Assembly (NCBI GenBank): GCA_003990955.1
Contig: BIFV01000017.1
Location: 1-64,000, forward strand
Length of the DNA stretch: 64,000 nt
Direction of reading: 5' to 3'
Origin: Sporomusaceae bacterium FL31
Lineage (GTDB): Bacteria; Bacillota; Negativicutes; DSM-1736; Dendrosporobacteraceae
The notes under the pieces are model-generated. The model worked only from the letters and a program-made list of their open reading frames with translations. It had not been told where the DNA came from and searched no databases. Positions 57,257 to 64,000 of the stretch are shown piece by piece (position 1 is the first letter of the stretch; each line of letters opens with the position of its first letter). The translations under genes and the position numbers were made by a program.

Positions 57257-57574
57257 TTAATCAATTGGACGTTTTTTTCTATAGGTATCCCATGATTCTA
57301 AAATCTTCATGCGAGAAAAGTCTAGACGGTTGGCCAGAATTTTCGCGCCTGCCCGCTCATTTTCGGTAGATAAATCATACAAAGAATTGGTGACAGACCC
57401 AATAATTGCGGTTAATAATTCATGGAGGGCCTGATCGGAGTGAGCTGCTTGCGTTTTTAGTGTTGATACTTCTGGGGTAGGATCAAGTAGTGAACGAATC
57501 GCGTTAACCGCCTCGGGAAGTTTCTCTGCAGGGATTTTTTCCAGTAATTCAAGTAATTCCAGTTTATGATTCAT
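57257..57574 (-). CDS. small helical protein of unknown function
   Basis: A 105-residue soluble protein with no known family that I can name. N-terminal amphipathic helices (LELLELLEKIPAEKLPEAVN, IRSLLDP), a middle of about 20 residues rich in T/S/A, and a C-terminal FSRMKILESWDTYRKKRP. GGAGAAG precedes the ATG. Transcribed alone. Confidence 0.6.
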   Translation of the reverse strand: MNHKLELLELLEKIPAEKLPEAVNAIRSLLDPTPEVSTLKTQAAHSDQALHELLTAIIGSVTNSLYDLSTENERAGAKILANRLDFSRMKILESWDTYRKKRPID

Positions 57575-57745
57575 TAAACTTCTCCTTAATCATTGCGCAA
57601 TCTTTTCTTTAACTATAAGGGAATTTTTTCATTTATGCAATGTTAACTGCTGCAATTGTGACAGTAAGCCTGTGACCGGTAAATATTACCGATAGCACTT
57701 TGCTGTTGCTGGTGATAAAGTTGTCATTAAGGAGGCTGAGCACGC

Positions 57746-57817
57746 TTGTATACATATTGGTGGTCATTGGCGGTTGTGATTATAAAAGTAACTGGCAAAT
57801 ATGTGGTTTATTTCTAA
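57746..57817 (+). CDS. possible 23-residue membrane micropeptide
   Basis: TTG-started frame ten bases after AAGGAGG. The product is a hydrophobic peptide with aromatic ends (MYTYWWSLAVV ... YVVYF) and one or two lysines, able to span or lie on the membrane. The stop codon touches the terminator that follows. Either a real micropeptide or a leader peptide. Confidence 0.4.
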   Translation: MYTYWWSLAVVIIKVTGKYVVYF

Positions 57818-57842
57818 ACGTCTAACAAGACGTTTTTTTATT
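57816..57842 (+). terminator. rho-independent terminator in intergenic region
   Basis: AAACGTCT-AACA-AGACGTTT followed by TTTTATTTT. No annotated gene ends here apart from the 23-codon frame. Confidence 0.75.
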
Positions 57843-57983
57843 TTCTGCACTGATCATATTTTTCGATTCTATTCATCTGAACATCCAATTTAACGTATCT
57901 TGGTATCCATGTTATGATAGTTGGCAAATGTTTGTTCTAGCTTTTTAAAGATGACATAGCTGGGATAAGTAGGAGGCTGTCAA

Positions 57984-59234
57984 ATGAGTGTTCAATCCGA
58001 AGCATTACGTCGTGAGCTTGGTTGGCTGCAAGGAGCAGCCATGACGGTAGGGGCTGTCTTAGGATCCGGTGTACTGGTCTTGCCAGTGTCAGCAGCCCAA
58101 ATCGCCGGTCCGGCCTCGTTAATCAGTTGGCTGCTTATGGGGCTTTTAGCAATACCTTTAGCAACTGTATTAGGAATACTAGGCTCGAACTATCCTGATG
58201 CGGGAGGGATAGCCTCTTATACTAAACAGGCCTTTGGAGACAAGGCTGGTGCAGTTACCGGATTTCTATTTTTGGGGACAGTCCCTATTGGTGGACCTGT
58301 TGTAGCCTTGATTGGTGCAAATTACATTGGAACCTTGCTGTCCTTAACTCAACCAGTGATATATAGTATTGCCGCTGTCATGTTATTGTTGGCATTATTT
58401 TTTAATTACCGGGGGATTCACTTGTCAGGACAAGTACAAGTCGGGATTATACTCGTCATTACAATCGTACTGTTAGCTGCCAGCCTTGCGGCTTTGCCCC
58501 ATATTAAGGCTGATTATTTCAAACCATTTGCCCCGTATGGCTGGTTACCAGTCGGTAAGGCCATGGCCACCTTATTTTGGGCTTTTGTTGGCTGGGAAAT
58601 GATTGTTCATCTTGCTGAGGAGTTCAAAAATCCGGCAAAAGATATACCACGGAGCTTAGGTTCGGCCATTGGCTTGACTAATGTGTTATATCTTATGGTT
58701 GCTTTTGCCACAATAGGAACTGGTGCCTATTTAGGGACAGGCAGTGAGGCTGCACTGGCTGTCATGATTGGTCAAGGGTGGGGAGAATTGGCAAGCTTAT
58801 TAACCGGAATACTGGGTTTCACAGTTTGCTATGGAACAGTTCATACCTATATTGCCGGCTTTTCACGGCTTGTTTATTCGCAAGCTCGTGATGGCTATTT
58901 TCCGGGTTACTTCAATCAGCTTAGTTCCAGATATGCGACTCCTGGGCGGGTATTGATTTGTCTGGCCGGTGTATTTGTCCTGGTACTGCTGCTTAATTAT
59001 CTTATTGGGGGCAGTATTGGGTTTTTAATGCAGTGGCCAAGTGCAATATTTATTGCCCTGTATATTTTAGCTATGGCGGCTTCACTGAAGCTTTTTTATA
59101 AAAATATCTGGCTGCGGTGCTGTGCGCTGATTTCCTTAGTAATCTGTATTGTGATTTATACTTTTACTGGCTGGATTGGTCTATATCCGTTGCTAGTGGG
59201 ACTCATTGGCTGGCAAGCGATAAGCAAGAAATAA
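57984..59234 (+). CDS. APC-superfamily amino-acid permease (YjeH-like)
   Basis: A 416-residue inner-membrane transporter with about 12 helices. It starts LGWLQGAAMTVGAVLGSGVLVLP split into the APC helix 1 GSGV unwound motif, has DAGGIASYTKQAFG after helix 2 and FAFVGWEMIVHLAEEFKNPAKDIP-type helix 6 (WAFVGWEMIVHLAEEF). Similar proteins include the YjeH methionine/branched-chain amino-acid exporter. AGGAGG precedes the ATG. Direction and substrate are not decided by sequence. Confidence 0.82.
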   Translation: MSVQSEALRRELGWLQGAAMTVGAVLGSGVLVLPVSAAQIAGPASLISWLLMGLLAIPLATVLGILGSNYPDAGGIASYTKQAFGDKAGAVTGFLFLGTVPIGGPVVALIGANYIGTLLSLTQPVIYSIAAVMLLLALFFNYRGIHLSGQVQVGIILVITIVLLAASLAALPHIKADYFKPFAPYGWLPVGKAMATLFWAFVGWEMIVHLAEEFKNPAKDIPRSLGSAIGLTNVLYLMVAFATIGTGAYLGTGSEAALAVMIGQGWGELASLLTGILGFTVCYGTVHTYIAGFSRLVYSQARDGYFPGYFNQLSSRYATPGRVLICLAGVFVLVLLLNYLIGGSIGFLMQWPSAIFIALYILAMAASLKLFYKNIWLRCCALISLVICIVIYTFTGWIGLYPLLVGLIGWQAISKK

Positions 59235-59333
59235 TGTCTACACTCATACCGCTGCAGTTCAATGTTAACATGTAAATATACAGCATAAACAATCCTTAAA
59301 ATGCATATTTTGTTGAAAAATGTAAAAAAATGT

Positions 59334-59361
59334 TTGATCTTTTATGTTTTTTGACTATAAT
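59334..59361 (+). promoter_or_regulatory. sigma-A promoter of riboswitch and chemoreceptor
   Basis: TTGATC (59334-59339) and a perfect TATAAT (59356-59361), 16 bases apart, put the start of transcription near 59368, about 15 bases before the riboswitch. Confidence 0.6.
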
Positions 59362-59380
59362 AGTTAATAGATAGGCAAAA

Positions 59381-59465
59381 TTACATAGGCAAACTTATCG
59401 AAAGATAAGGACGCAAAGCCATGGGTCTAAAAACATTTGTTTATGATTGCCAGGCTGCCGCTTGA
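59381..59465 (+). ncRNA. c-di-GMP-I (GEMM) riboswitch
   Basis: The GEMM-I landmarks are all present: AGGCAAA at the 5' side, a first hairpin CTTATC-GAAA-GATAAG (59394-59409) with the GNRA tetraloop, the linker ACGCAAAGCC (59411-59420), and a second hairpin ending GCCAGGCTGCCG (59449-59460) with the tetraloop receptor side. It binds cyclic di-GMP and here precedes a terminator and a chemoreceptor gene. Confidence 0.9.
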
Positions 59466-59476
59466 CATAAGTGTAG

Positions 59477-59510
59477 CAAAACCAGACGTTATGTCTGGTT
59501 TTTTTTGTTT
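59477..59510 (+). terminator. riboswitch expression-platform terminator
   Basis: AAAACCAGAC-GTTAT-GTCTGGTTTT followed by a run of T, 15 bases after the riboswitch and 70 bases before the chemoreceptor start. It fits transcriptional control by c-di-GMP. Confidence 0.85.
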
Positions 59511-59578
59511 GTTTATGAAGTCATTTTGTTATAAAAAATAAAAATAAATGTTGAAACAGATGAAAGGGAGTAGAGGAA

Positions 59579-61297
59579 ATGCTGCAGTGGTTCAATAATT
59601 TAAAAATCTTAGTTAAAATAATGGTTTCGGTAGTGATCGCAACATTCTTTTTAGTAGTAGTAGGTGGTATCGGCTATTATTACACCAATCAAATTAGTGA
59701 ACAAATGACTATGATGTATCAGGAGCGGCTGATACCAATCAAAAGGCTTAATGAAACTCGCCATAATTTTAGTGCCGTACATGGAATGATTCTTGAAGTT
59801 ATTTTGGGCAATCCAGATAAAGCCAAAGAACAAAAAATCATGGAAGATATTAAAACTCTTGCTGAAGAGACTAATCGTACATTAGGTGATTATAAAAAAT
59901 CGAAGTTATCACCTTTTGAACAGGAGAAAATTACAGAGTTAGATCAGTCTATTGGATTATACCGTGTAGAAAGACAAAAGGCCTTAAGCATGGCGCAAGC
60001 CGGACAACGGCAGGAAGCGTATAGTTACTTTGCACAAAATGCCAGCAAGCATCTTGAACATACCAAAGCGATTTTAAAAGAACTGGCTGATTATAGTGCT
60101 CAAGCTAGTGAAAAATCAAATCAGACTGGTGAGAGCAATGCTTTACTGGCAAAATCACTCATTATTGCAATTACTATCCTCGCAGTGGCAGTTTCAACAA
60201 TTTTAAGCTGGCTGTTGGCAAGAATGATTGCGCGCAGACTGGGGAATACTGTTCATACACTGAATCTGGTTGCGGCTGGCGATTTAACTAAAGAAGTAAC
60301 TGTCACGGCACAAGATGAAATTGGTCAAATGGGGTCAGCTTTAAATGCCACGGTACGCAACTTAAATAATCTCATTGGCAATGTCAGATTGCTTGGAGAG
60401 CAAGTGGCTGCTTCGTCTCAGCAGCTTACTGCAAGTTCTGGTGAGTCGGCGCAAGCTACCAATCAGGTCGCAATGACTATTGCGGATGTTTCACAAGGGA
60501 CAGAGCTGCAGGTTAGCGCTGTTAATGAGTCTTCAGCCATTGTTGAACAGATGTCGGCAGGAATACACCAGATTGCGGCAAATGCAAACGTTGTTGCTGG
60601 TGTTTCCGGCCAAGCGGCCAATACCGCCCGCAGCGGTGAAACAGCAGTAATTTCTGCAGTCGATCAAATGAATAACATCGAAAGAACTGTTATCAGTTCG
60701 GCTGAGGTTGTTGCAAAGCTTGGGGAACGCTCTAACGAAATTGGCCAAATTGTTGATACCATTTCAGGAATTGCAGGGCAAACCAATCTATTGGCATTAA
60801 ACGCAGCCATTGAAGCGGCCCGTGCCGGTGAGCAAGGGCGTGGTTTTGCTGTTGTTGCTGAAGAAGTTCGCAAATTAGCTGAGCAGTCTCAAGATGCCGC
60901 TAAACAAATTGCCGGTTTAATCAGCGAAATTCAGGGCGATACAGATAAAGCTGTTGTGGCCATGAGCGAGGGTACCCGGGAAGTAAAAGCTGGAACTGAT
61001 GCTGTGGCTGTTGCTGGAAAAGCCTTTAATGAGATTGTTCAGCTTATTGATCAAGTATCAAGCCAGGTTCGAGATATTTCTGCAGCCATTCAGCAAATGG
61101 CTGGCGGCAGTGAAAAAATTGTGGAATCAGTTCGTGATATTGATAGAATTAGTAAAGAGACTGCTGGACAAGCTCAAACCATGTCGGCAGCTACGCAGGA
61201 ACAATCTGCGGCTATGGAAGAAATCGCCGCTTCAAGTCAAAGTTTGGCCAATATGGCTTTGCAGCTTCAAACAGCAATTGATAAATTTAAGGTATAG
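59579..61297 (+). CDS. methyl-accepting chemotaxis protein
   Basis: A 572-residue chemoreceptor. Membrane helix about residues 12-32, a periplasmic four-helix-bundle sensor (4HB_MCP type, about 33-190), second membrane helix near 193-214, HAMP to about 270, and a signalling domain whose hairpin tip is [33 protein letters not shown] split around residue 390-420. Methylation-helix Gln/Glu pairs are visible. AAGGGAG precedes the ATG. Its expression is placed under c-di-GMP by the riboswitch, joining motility choice to second-messenger level. Confidence 0.93.
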   Translation: MLQWFNNLKILVKIMVSVVIATFFLVVVGGIGYYYTNQISEQMTMMYQERLIPIKRLNETRHNFSAVHGMILEVILGNPDKAKEQKIMEDIKTLAEETNRTLGDYKKSKLSPFEQEKITELDQSIGLYRVERQKALSMAQAGQRQEAYSYFAQNASKHLEHTKAILKELADYSAQASEKSNQTGESNALLAKSLIIAITILAVAVSTILSWLLARMIARRLGNTVHTLNLVAAGDLTKEVTVTAQDEIGQMGSALNATVRNLNNLIGNVRLLGEQVAASSQQLTASSGESAQATNQVAMTIADVSQGTELQVSAVNESSAIVEQMSAGIHQIAANANVVAGVSGQAANTARSGETAVISAVDQMNNIERTVISSAEVVAKLGERSNEIGQIVDTISGIAGQTNLLALNAAIEAARAGEQGRGFAVVAEEVRKLAEQSQDAAKQIAGLISEIQGDTDKAVVAMSEGTREVKAGTDAVAVAGKAFNEIVQLIDQVSSQVRDISAAIQQMAGGSEKIVESVRDIDRISKETAGQAQTMSAATQEQSAAMEEIAASSQSLANMALQLQTAIDKFKV

Positions 61298-61467
61298 GAC
61301 GAATTAACTTGAAATTTTTATCAATTGAATTGGCAAAAAGTGAATGGGAGTCCACGGCGTGGATTCCCATTAATTATTTTAGGGAAAAGTATTGCATACA
61401 GTGGACAAAACCATTAAAATATAACCTTGTTGGATAGAAAATATTTTTTCAAGGTGGTGAAAGTGAT

Positions 61468-62424
61468 ATGAGGAATTCTATATCAATCGTAGGAGCTCCA
61501 ATGTGGTTAGGTCAGACCCGTTATGGGACTAACTTGGCTCCTGATGCATTGCGTTCTGTTGGTCTATTAGCCCGATTGCGGGCAATAAATGAAGATATTA
61601 TTGACTTAGGGAATATTCCTATCACAACCACCGGGCAGTTTAAAGCCAGTGAAACCCAGGTGAAAAACCTTAAATCTATTGCAGCAGCTTGTGATAAAAT
61701 TGCTAAAAGTGTTGCCGATATTCTTGCAAATAGCCGTTTCCCGCTGGTCTTAGGCGGTGATCATAGTATCGCTATTGGAACGCTAGCTGGACTTACTCGG
61801 CATTATCATAATCCCGGTGTTATTTGGTATGATGCCCATGCCGATATCAATACTCATGAAACTACTCCCAGCGGAAATATCCACGGTATGCCGCTTGCGG
61901 TCAGTATGGGACTCGGGCATGAGACGCTGGTGAATGCTGGCGGCAGCAAGTTTAGAATCAAACCTGAGAATATTGTCTTTATTGGTGTACGTGATATTGA
62001 TGCTGGTGAAGCTGATCTCATTGCCAGTCACAATATCAAGCTATATACCGTTGATGACGTGAATCGTTTAGGGATGGACACGGTTATTGCTGAAACGGCT
62101 CAATATTTATCAAAGTGTGATGGTATCCATCTAAGTTTTGATATTGACGGTATTGATCCAGTAGCAATGCCTGGTGTGGGAACTCCAGTAGCTGGCGGTG
62201 TTAGCTATGAAGATAGTCTACGGGCATTGCAATTATTAGCTGAGCTGGATTCTATTATTTCTGCAGAATTTGTTGAACTTAACCCGCTGCTTGATAAAGA
62301 TTCGAGAACGACTAAAGCGGCTCTGGATCTCATTGCTGCTTTTGTGGGAGAGAAGTCTCGCGGCGAAGTTGCGCATAGTTCGAACCTTTGGCAGCCAGAG
62401 CTTACTGCAACAATAAAAGTATAA
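61468..62424 (+). CDS. rocF: arginase
   Basis: A 318-residue ureohydrolase that splits arginine to ornithine and urea. Manganese ligands: His99 in GGDHSIAIG, Asp122/His124/Asp126 in YDAHADIN, and two Asp in SFDIDGIDP near residues 228-232. The substrate loop ETTPSGNIHGMPLA and the end region VELNPLLD are typical of arginases rather than agmatinases. AAGGTGGTGA precedes the ATG. Single gene with own terminator. Confidence 0.92.
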   Translation: MRNSISIVGAPMWLGQTRYGTNLAPDALRSVGLLARLRAINEDIIDLGNIPITTTGQFKASETQVKNLKSIAAACDKIAKSVADILANSRFPLVLGGDHSIAIGTLAGLTRHYHNPGVIWYDAHADINTHETTPSGNIHGMPLAVSMGLGHETLVNAGGSKFRIKPENIVFIGVRDIDAGEADLIASHNIKLYTVDDVNRLGMDTVIAETAQYLSKCDGIHLSFDIDGIDPVAMPGVGTPVAGGVSYEDSLRALQLLAELDSIISAEFVELNPLLDKDSRTTKAALDLIAAFVGEKSRGEVAHSSNLWQPELTATIKV

Positions 62425-62428
62425 TTTT

Positions 62429-62465
62429 CATGCGGGAACAAATTTGTTCCCGCATGTTTTTTTCA
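62429..62465 (+). terminator. rho-independent terminator
   Basis: CATGCGGGAACAAA and TTTGTTCCCGCATG form a perfect 28-base palindrome followed by seven T. Confidence 0.9.
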
Positions 62466-62590
62466 GCCTGTTTGCACGAACAGGAAATCATGAAGCAAAG
62501 TCGAAGTTCTCTATTAGATTTCTAGTAAGCAAAACGGGGGAATCTCAGTAGTTACCAATAGTTTACTAATGTATTGATGAGGAGATTTTA

Positions 62591-63364
62591 ATGGCCAAAG
62601 AATCGGAATTGATCCATTCTATTGATCGTGCTCTTGATATTTTATTGCTCTTGCAGCAAGAGGGTAAAGAAATGGGGGTTACGCAGATTGGTACCAGCTT
62701 AGGTATGTATAAAAGTACTGTTTATCGAACCCTGAATACTTTGGAGAATAAGGGCTTTGTCCAGCAGAATCCGGATAATGGCAAATATTGGCTGGGGATG
62801 AAACTGTATTCTTTAGGGATGCTCATTCGGGAAAAATCTCATCTGACCAGCATTGCCTATTCCTATGCGAAAGAGTTGTCTGAGAAATACCGGGAAGTTG
62901 TACATATTTCAGTGTTAGATAAAGGTGCAGAGCATTACCCTAAGCACATTATTATTGATAAAATTGAAAGCCAGCAAGTGCTAAGTTTGACTCCGCCCAT
63001 TGGTTCAAGTGCTCCTTGTCATTGTTCAGCAGTGGGTAAGTGTTTATTGGCTTTTAGTTCAGAGCAGTATATTGAGAAATTTCTCGGTCATGTATTGCCA
63101 AAGTATACCGAAAAAACCATTGTTCAATGGGATAAGCTGCTTACAGAACTTGCTGAAATTCGCCAAAAGGGGTATGCACTTGACGATGAAGAGTTAGAAT
63201 TGGGATTGACTTGCCTCGCGGCTCCTATTTTTGGCCGTGGCAATGATGTCTTAGCTGCGCTCAGTTTATCTGGTCCTAGTTCACGGGTAAAGTCGGAACG
63301 GTTTGCTGAAATGGTAGCTGCAATTATTCAGACAACTAAAATGATTTCCGGTCAGTTACGCTAA
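62591..63364 (+). CDS. IclR-family transcriptional regulator
   Basis: A 257-residue regulator. The N-terminal winged helix spans about residues 8-68 (IDRALDILLLLQQEG, GVTQIGTSLGMYKSTVYRTLNTL); the C-terminal effector domain has SSAPCHCSAVGKCLLAF with the conserved small-molecule pocket and SLSGPSSRV near the end. GAGGAG precedes the ATG. Its own terminator separates it from the butyrate kinase gene, whose upstream region has repeated palindromic sites that this protein may bind. Confidence 0.9.
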   Translation: MAKESELIHSIDRALDILLLLQQEGKEMGVTQIGTSLGMYKSTVYRTLNTLENKGFVQQNPDNGKYWLGMKLYSLGMLIREKSHLTSIAYSYAKELSEKYREVVHISVLDKGAEHYPKHIIIDKIESQQVLSLTPPIGSSAPCHCSAVGKCLLAFSSEQYIEKFLGHVLPKYTEKTIVQWDKLLTELAEIRQKGYALDDEELELGLTCLAAPIFGRGNDVLAALSLSGPSSRVKSERFAEMVAAIIQTTKMISGQLR

Positions 63365-63365
63365 C

Positions 63366-63400
63366 AAAACCTGCACTGCCAAAAGGCAGTGCAGGTTTTG
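63366..63400 (+). terminator. rho-independent terminator
   Basis: AAAACCTGCACTGCC pairs perfectly with GGCAGTGCAGGTTTT around AAAA, at the stop codon of the IclR-type gene. Confidence 0.85.
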
Positions 63401-63412
63401 GCTTTGCGAATG

Positions 63413-63557
63413 CATACATGTATAGCATACATTTTGATGAAATGTCTTTCATACATGTATACATGAATACTCTCTTTTGCTGACAGGAATAGTTCAAAGA
63501 ATGCTGAATAAAATGAAGTAAGCAAATAAAACGGAACAGTGTTCCGCTGTTGGGAAC
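63413..63557 (+). promoter_or_regulatory. repeated palindromic sites upstream of buk
   Basis: CATACATGTATA occurs at 63413-63424 and again at 63450-63461, and GGAACA-G-TGTTCC is a perfect palindrome at 63533-63545 with a further GGGAAC at 63552. They lie between the IclR regulator gene and the kinase start and are candidate operators. Confidence 0.45.
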
Positions 63558-63591
63558 AAATGATGAACGGTGAAGGCAAGGAGAGGATTGT

Positions 63592-64000
63592 ATGAGCAAA
63601 AAAATAGCCAATGAACTTATTTTAGTGATTAATCCAGGTGCTACATCAACTAAATTTGCTGTTTTTAACGGTGAGACGCAGTTATTGAAAAAGACTATCC
63701 AGCATTCTGTGAGCGATTTACAAAATTTTATCCAGATATTTGACCAATATCATTATCGTCTAGAGCTTATCCTTACTAGTTTGCGGGAGGAAGGCGTTGC
63801 TCTGGACAGTTTGAAGGCAGTTGTTGGACGGGGGGGGATCTTAAAACCTCTGTCAGGTGGTACTTATCAAATTAATACTCAAATGGTGGCAGACCTAAAA
63901 TTAGCTGAGCGGGGTGAACATGCCTCAAATCTTGGAGCAGTCATGGCCTTTGATATTGCAGAGAAATTAAAGATCGCTTCGTATATTGTGGATCCAGTAT
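63592..64000 (+). CDS. buk: butyrate kinase, N-terminal part (runs off the window)
   Basis: The first 136 codons of an acetate/butyrate kinase-family enzyme, which converts butyryl phosphate and ADP to butyrate and ATP. Visible motifs are ELILVINPGATSTKFAVF (phosphate 1 region) and VVGRGGILKPLSGGTYQIN, then GEHASNLGAVMAFDIA; these match butyrate kinase rather than acetate kinase. AAGGAGAGG precedes the ATG. The frame is open to the window end, so the rest of the gene lies beyond. Confidence 0.9.
   Translation, partial: MSKKIANELILVINPGATSTKFAVFNGETQLLKKTIQHSVSDLQNFIQIFDQYHYRLELILTSLREEGVALDSLKAVVGRGGILKPLSGGTYQINTQMVADLKLAERGEHASNLGAVMAFDIAEKLKIASYIVDPV

Larger units (their letters stand above)
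57575..57983 (+). other. intergenic region with a terminator and a micro-ORF
   Basis: A 409-base gap between divergent genes. It contains a 23-codon frame with a strong ribosome site (57746-57817) and a terminator hairpin (57816-57842), so a short separate transcript is likely here. The last 140 bases before the permease gene hold its promoter, not clearly identified. Confidence 0.5.

Overview
The window looks like the chromosome of a spore-forming, Gram-negative-walled Firmicute (Negativicutes, Sporomusaceae such as Pelosinus or Sporomusa). The reasons are: a TolC-type outer-membrane efflux channel beside HlyD/MacA adaptors (a diderm envelope); three collagen-like exosporium-type proteins (a spore former); a butyrate kinase and a selenium-dependent molybdenum hydroxylase gene set (an anaerobic fermenter); strong AGGAGG ribosome sites and frequent TTG/GTG starts. 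The genus is an inference, not proven. No transposase, integrase, phage gene or CRISPR array was seen.

Layout. 87-791: end of an rRNA operon (5S) and five tRNAs (His, Trp, Ser, Tyr, Cys). 0.9-11 kb: housekeeping genes (acyl-CoA synthetase, 6-phosphogluconate dehydrogenase, glucosaminidase, type II NADH dehydrogenase, MFS exporter, small regulator, ABC-F ATPase). 11.1-23.1 kb: a spore-surface island with three collagen-repeat proteins, three paralogous small proteins (two with Cys/His/Lys/Asp-rich inserts), a TPR glycosyltransferase and a methyltransferase that may decorate the collagen threonines, and two proteins sharing a C-terminal domain. 23.3-24.6 kb: bacteriohemerythrin and a HAD phosphatase.

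24.9-41.3 kb: a molybdenum island. It starts with a three-subunit xanthine dehydrogenase-type hydroxylase and a xanthine/uracil permease, then a 214-base gap that folds into an elaborate RNA, then yqeB, a split xdhC, yqeC and mocA, which mark the selenium-dependent molybdenum hydroxylase system. An inositol monophosphatase, an ECF S component, a DMSO-reductase-family oxidoreductase and cofactor genes (mobB, moeA, a moeA-like gene, moaC, a MOSC-MogA fusion) follow. Together they would import and oxidise a purine or other N-heterocycle and mature its Mo(-Se) cofactor.

41.4-53.1 kb: small and membrane proteins, a two-component system, a MacAB-like ABC exporter, then a PadR regulator with an EmrA/EmrB/TolC-type tripartite pump. 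53.2-64 kb: a rifampin-phosphotransferase/PEP-synthase-like enzyme, AlaX editing protein, amino-acid permease, a c-di-GMP-I riboswitch with terminator in front of a chemoreceptor, arginase, an IclR regulator and the start of a butyrate kinase gene that runs off the window. Several starts were moved inward from the longest open frame because a clear Shine-Dalgarno sequence points to an internal ATG, GTG or TTG.
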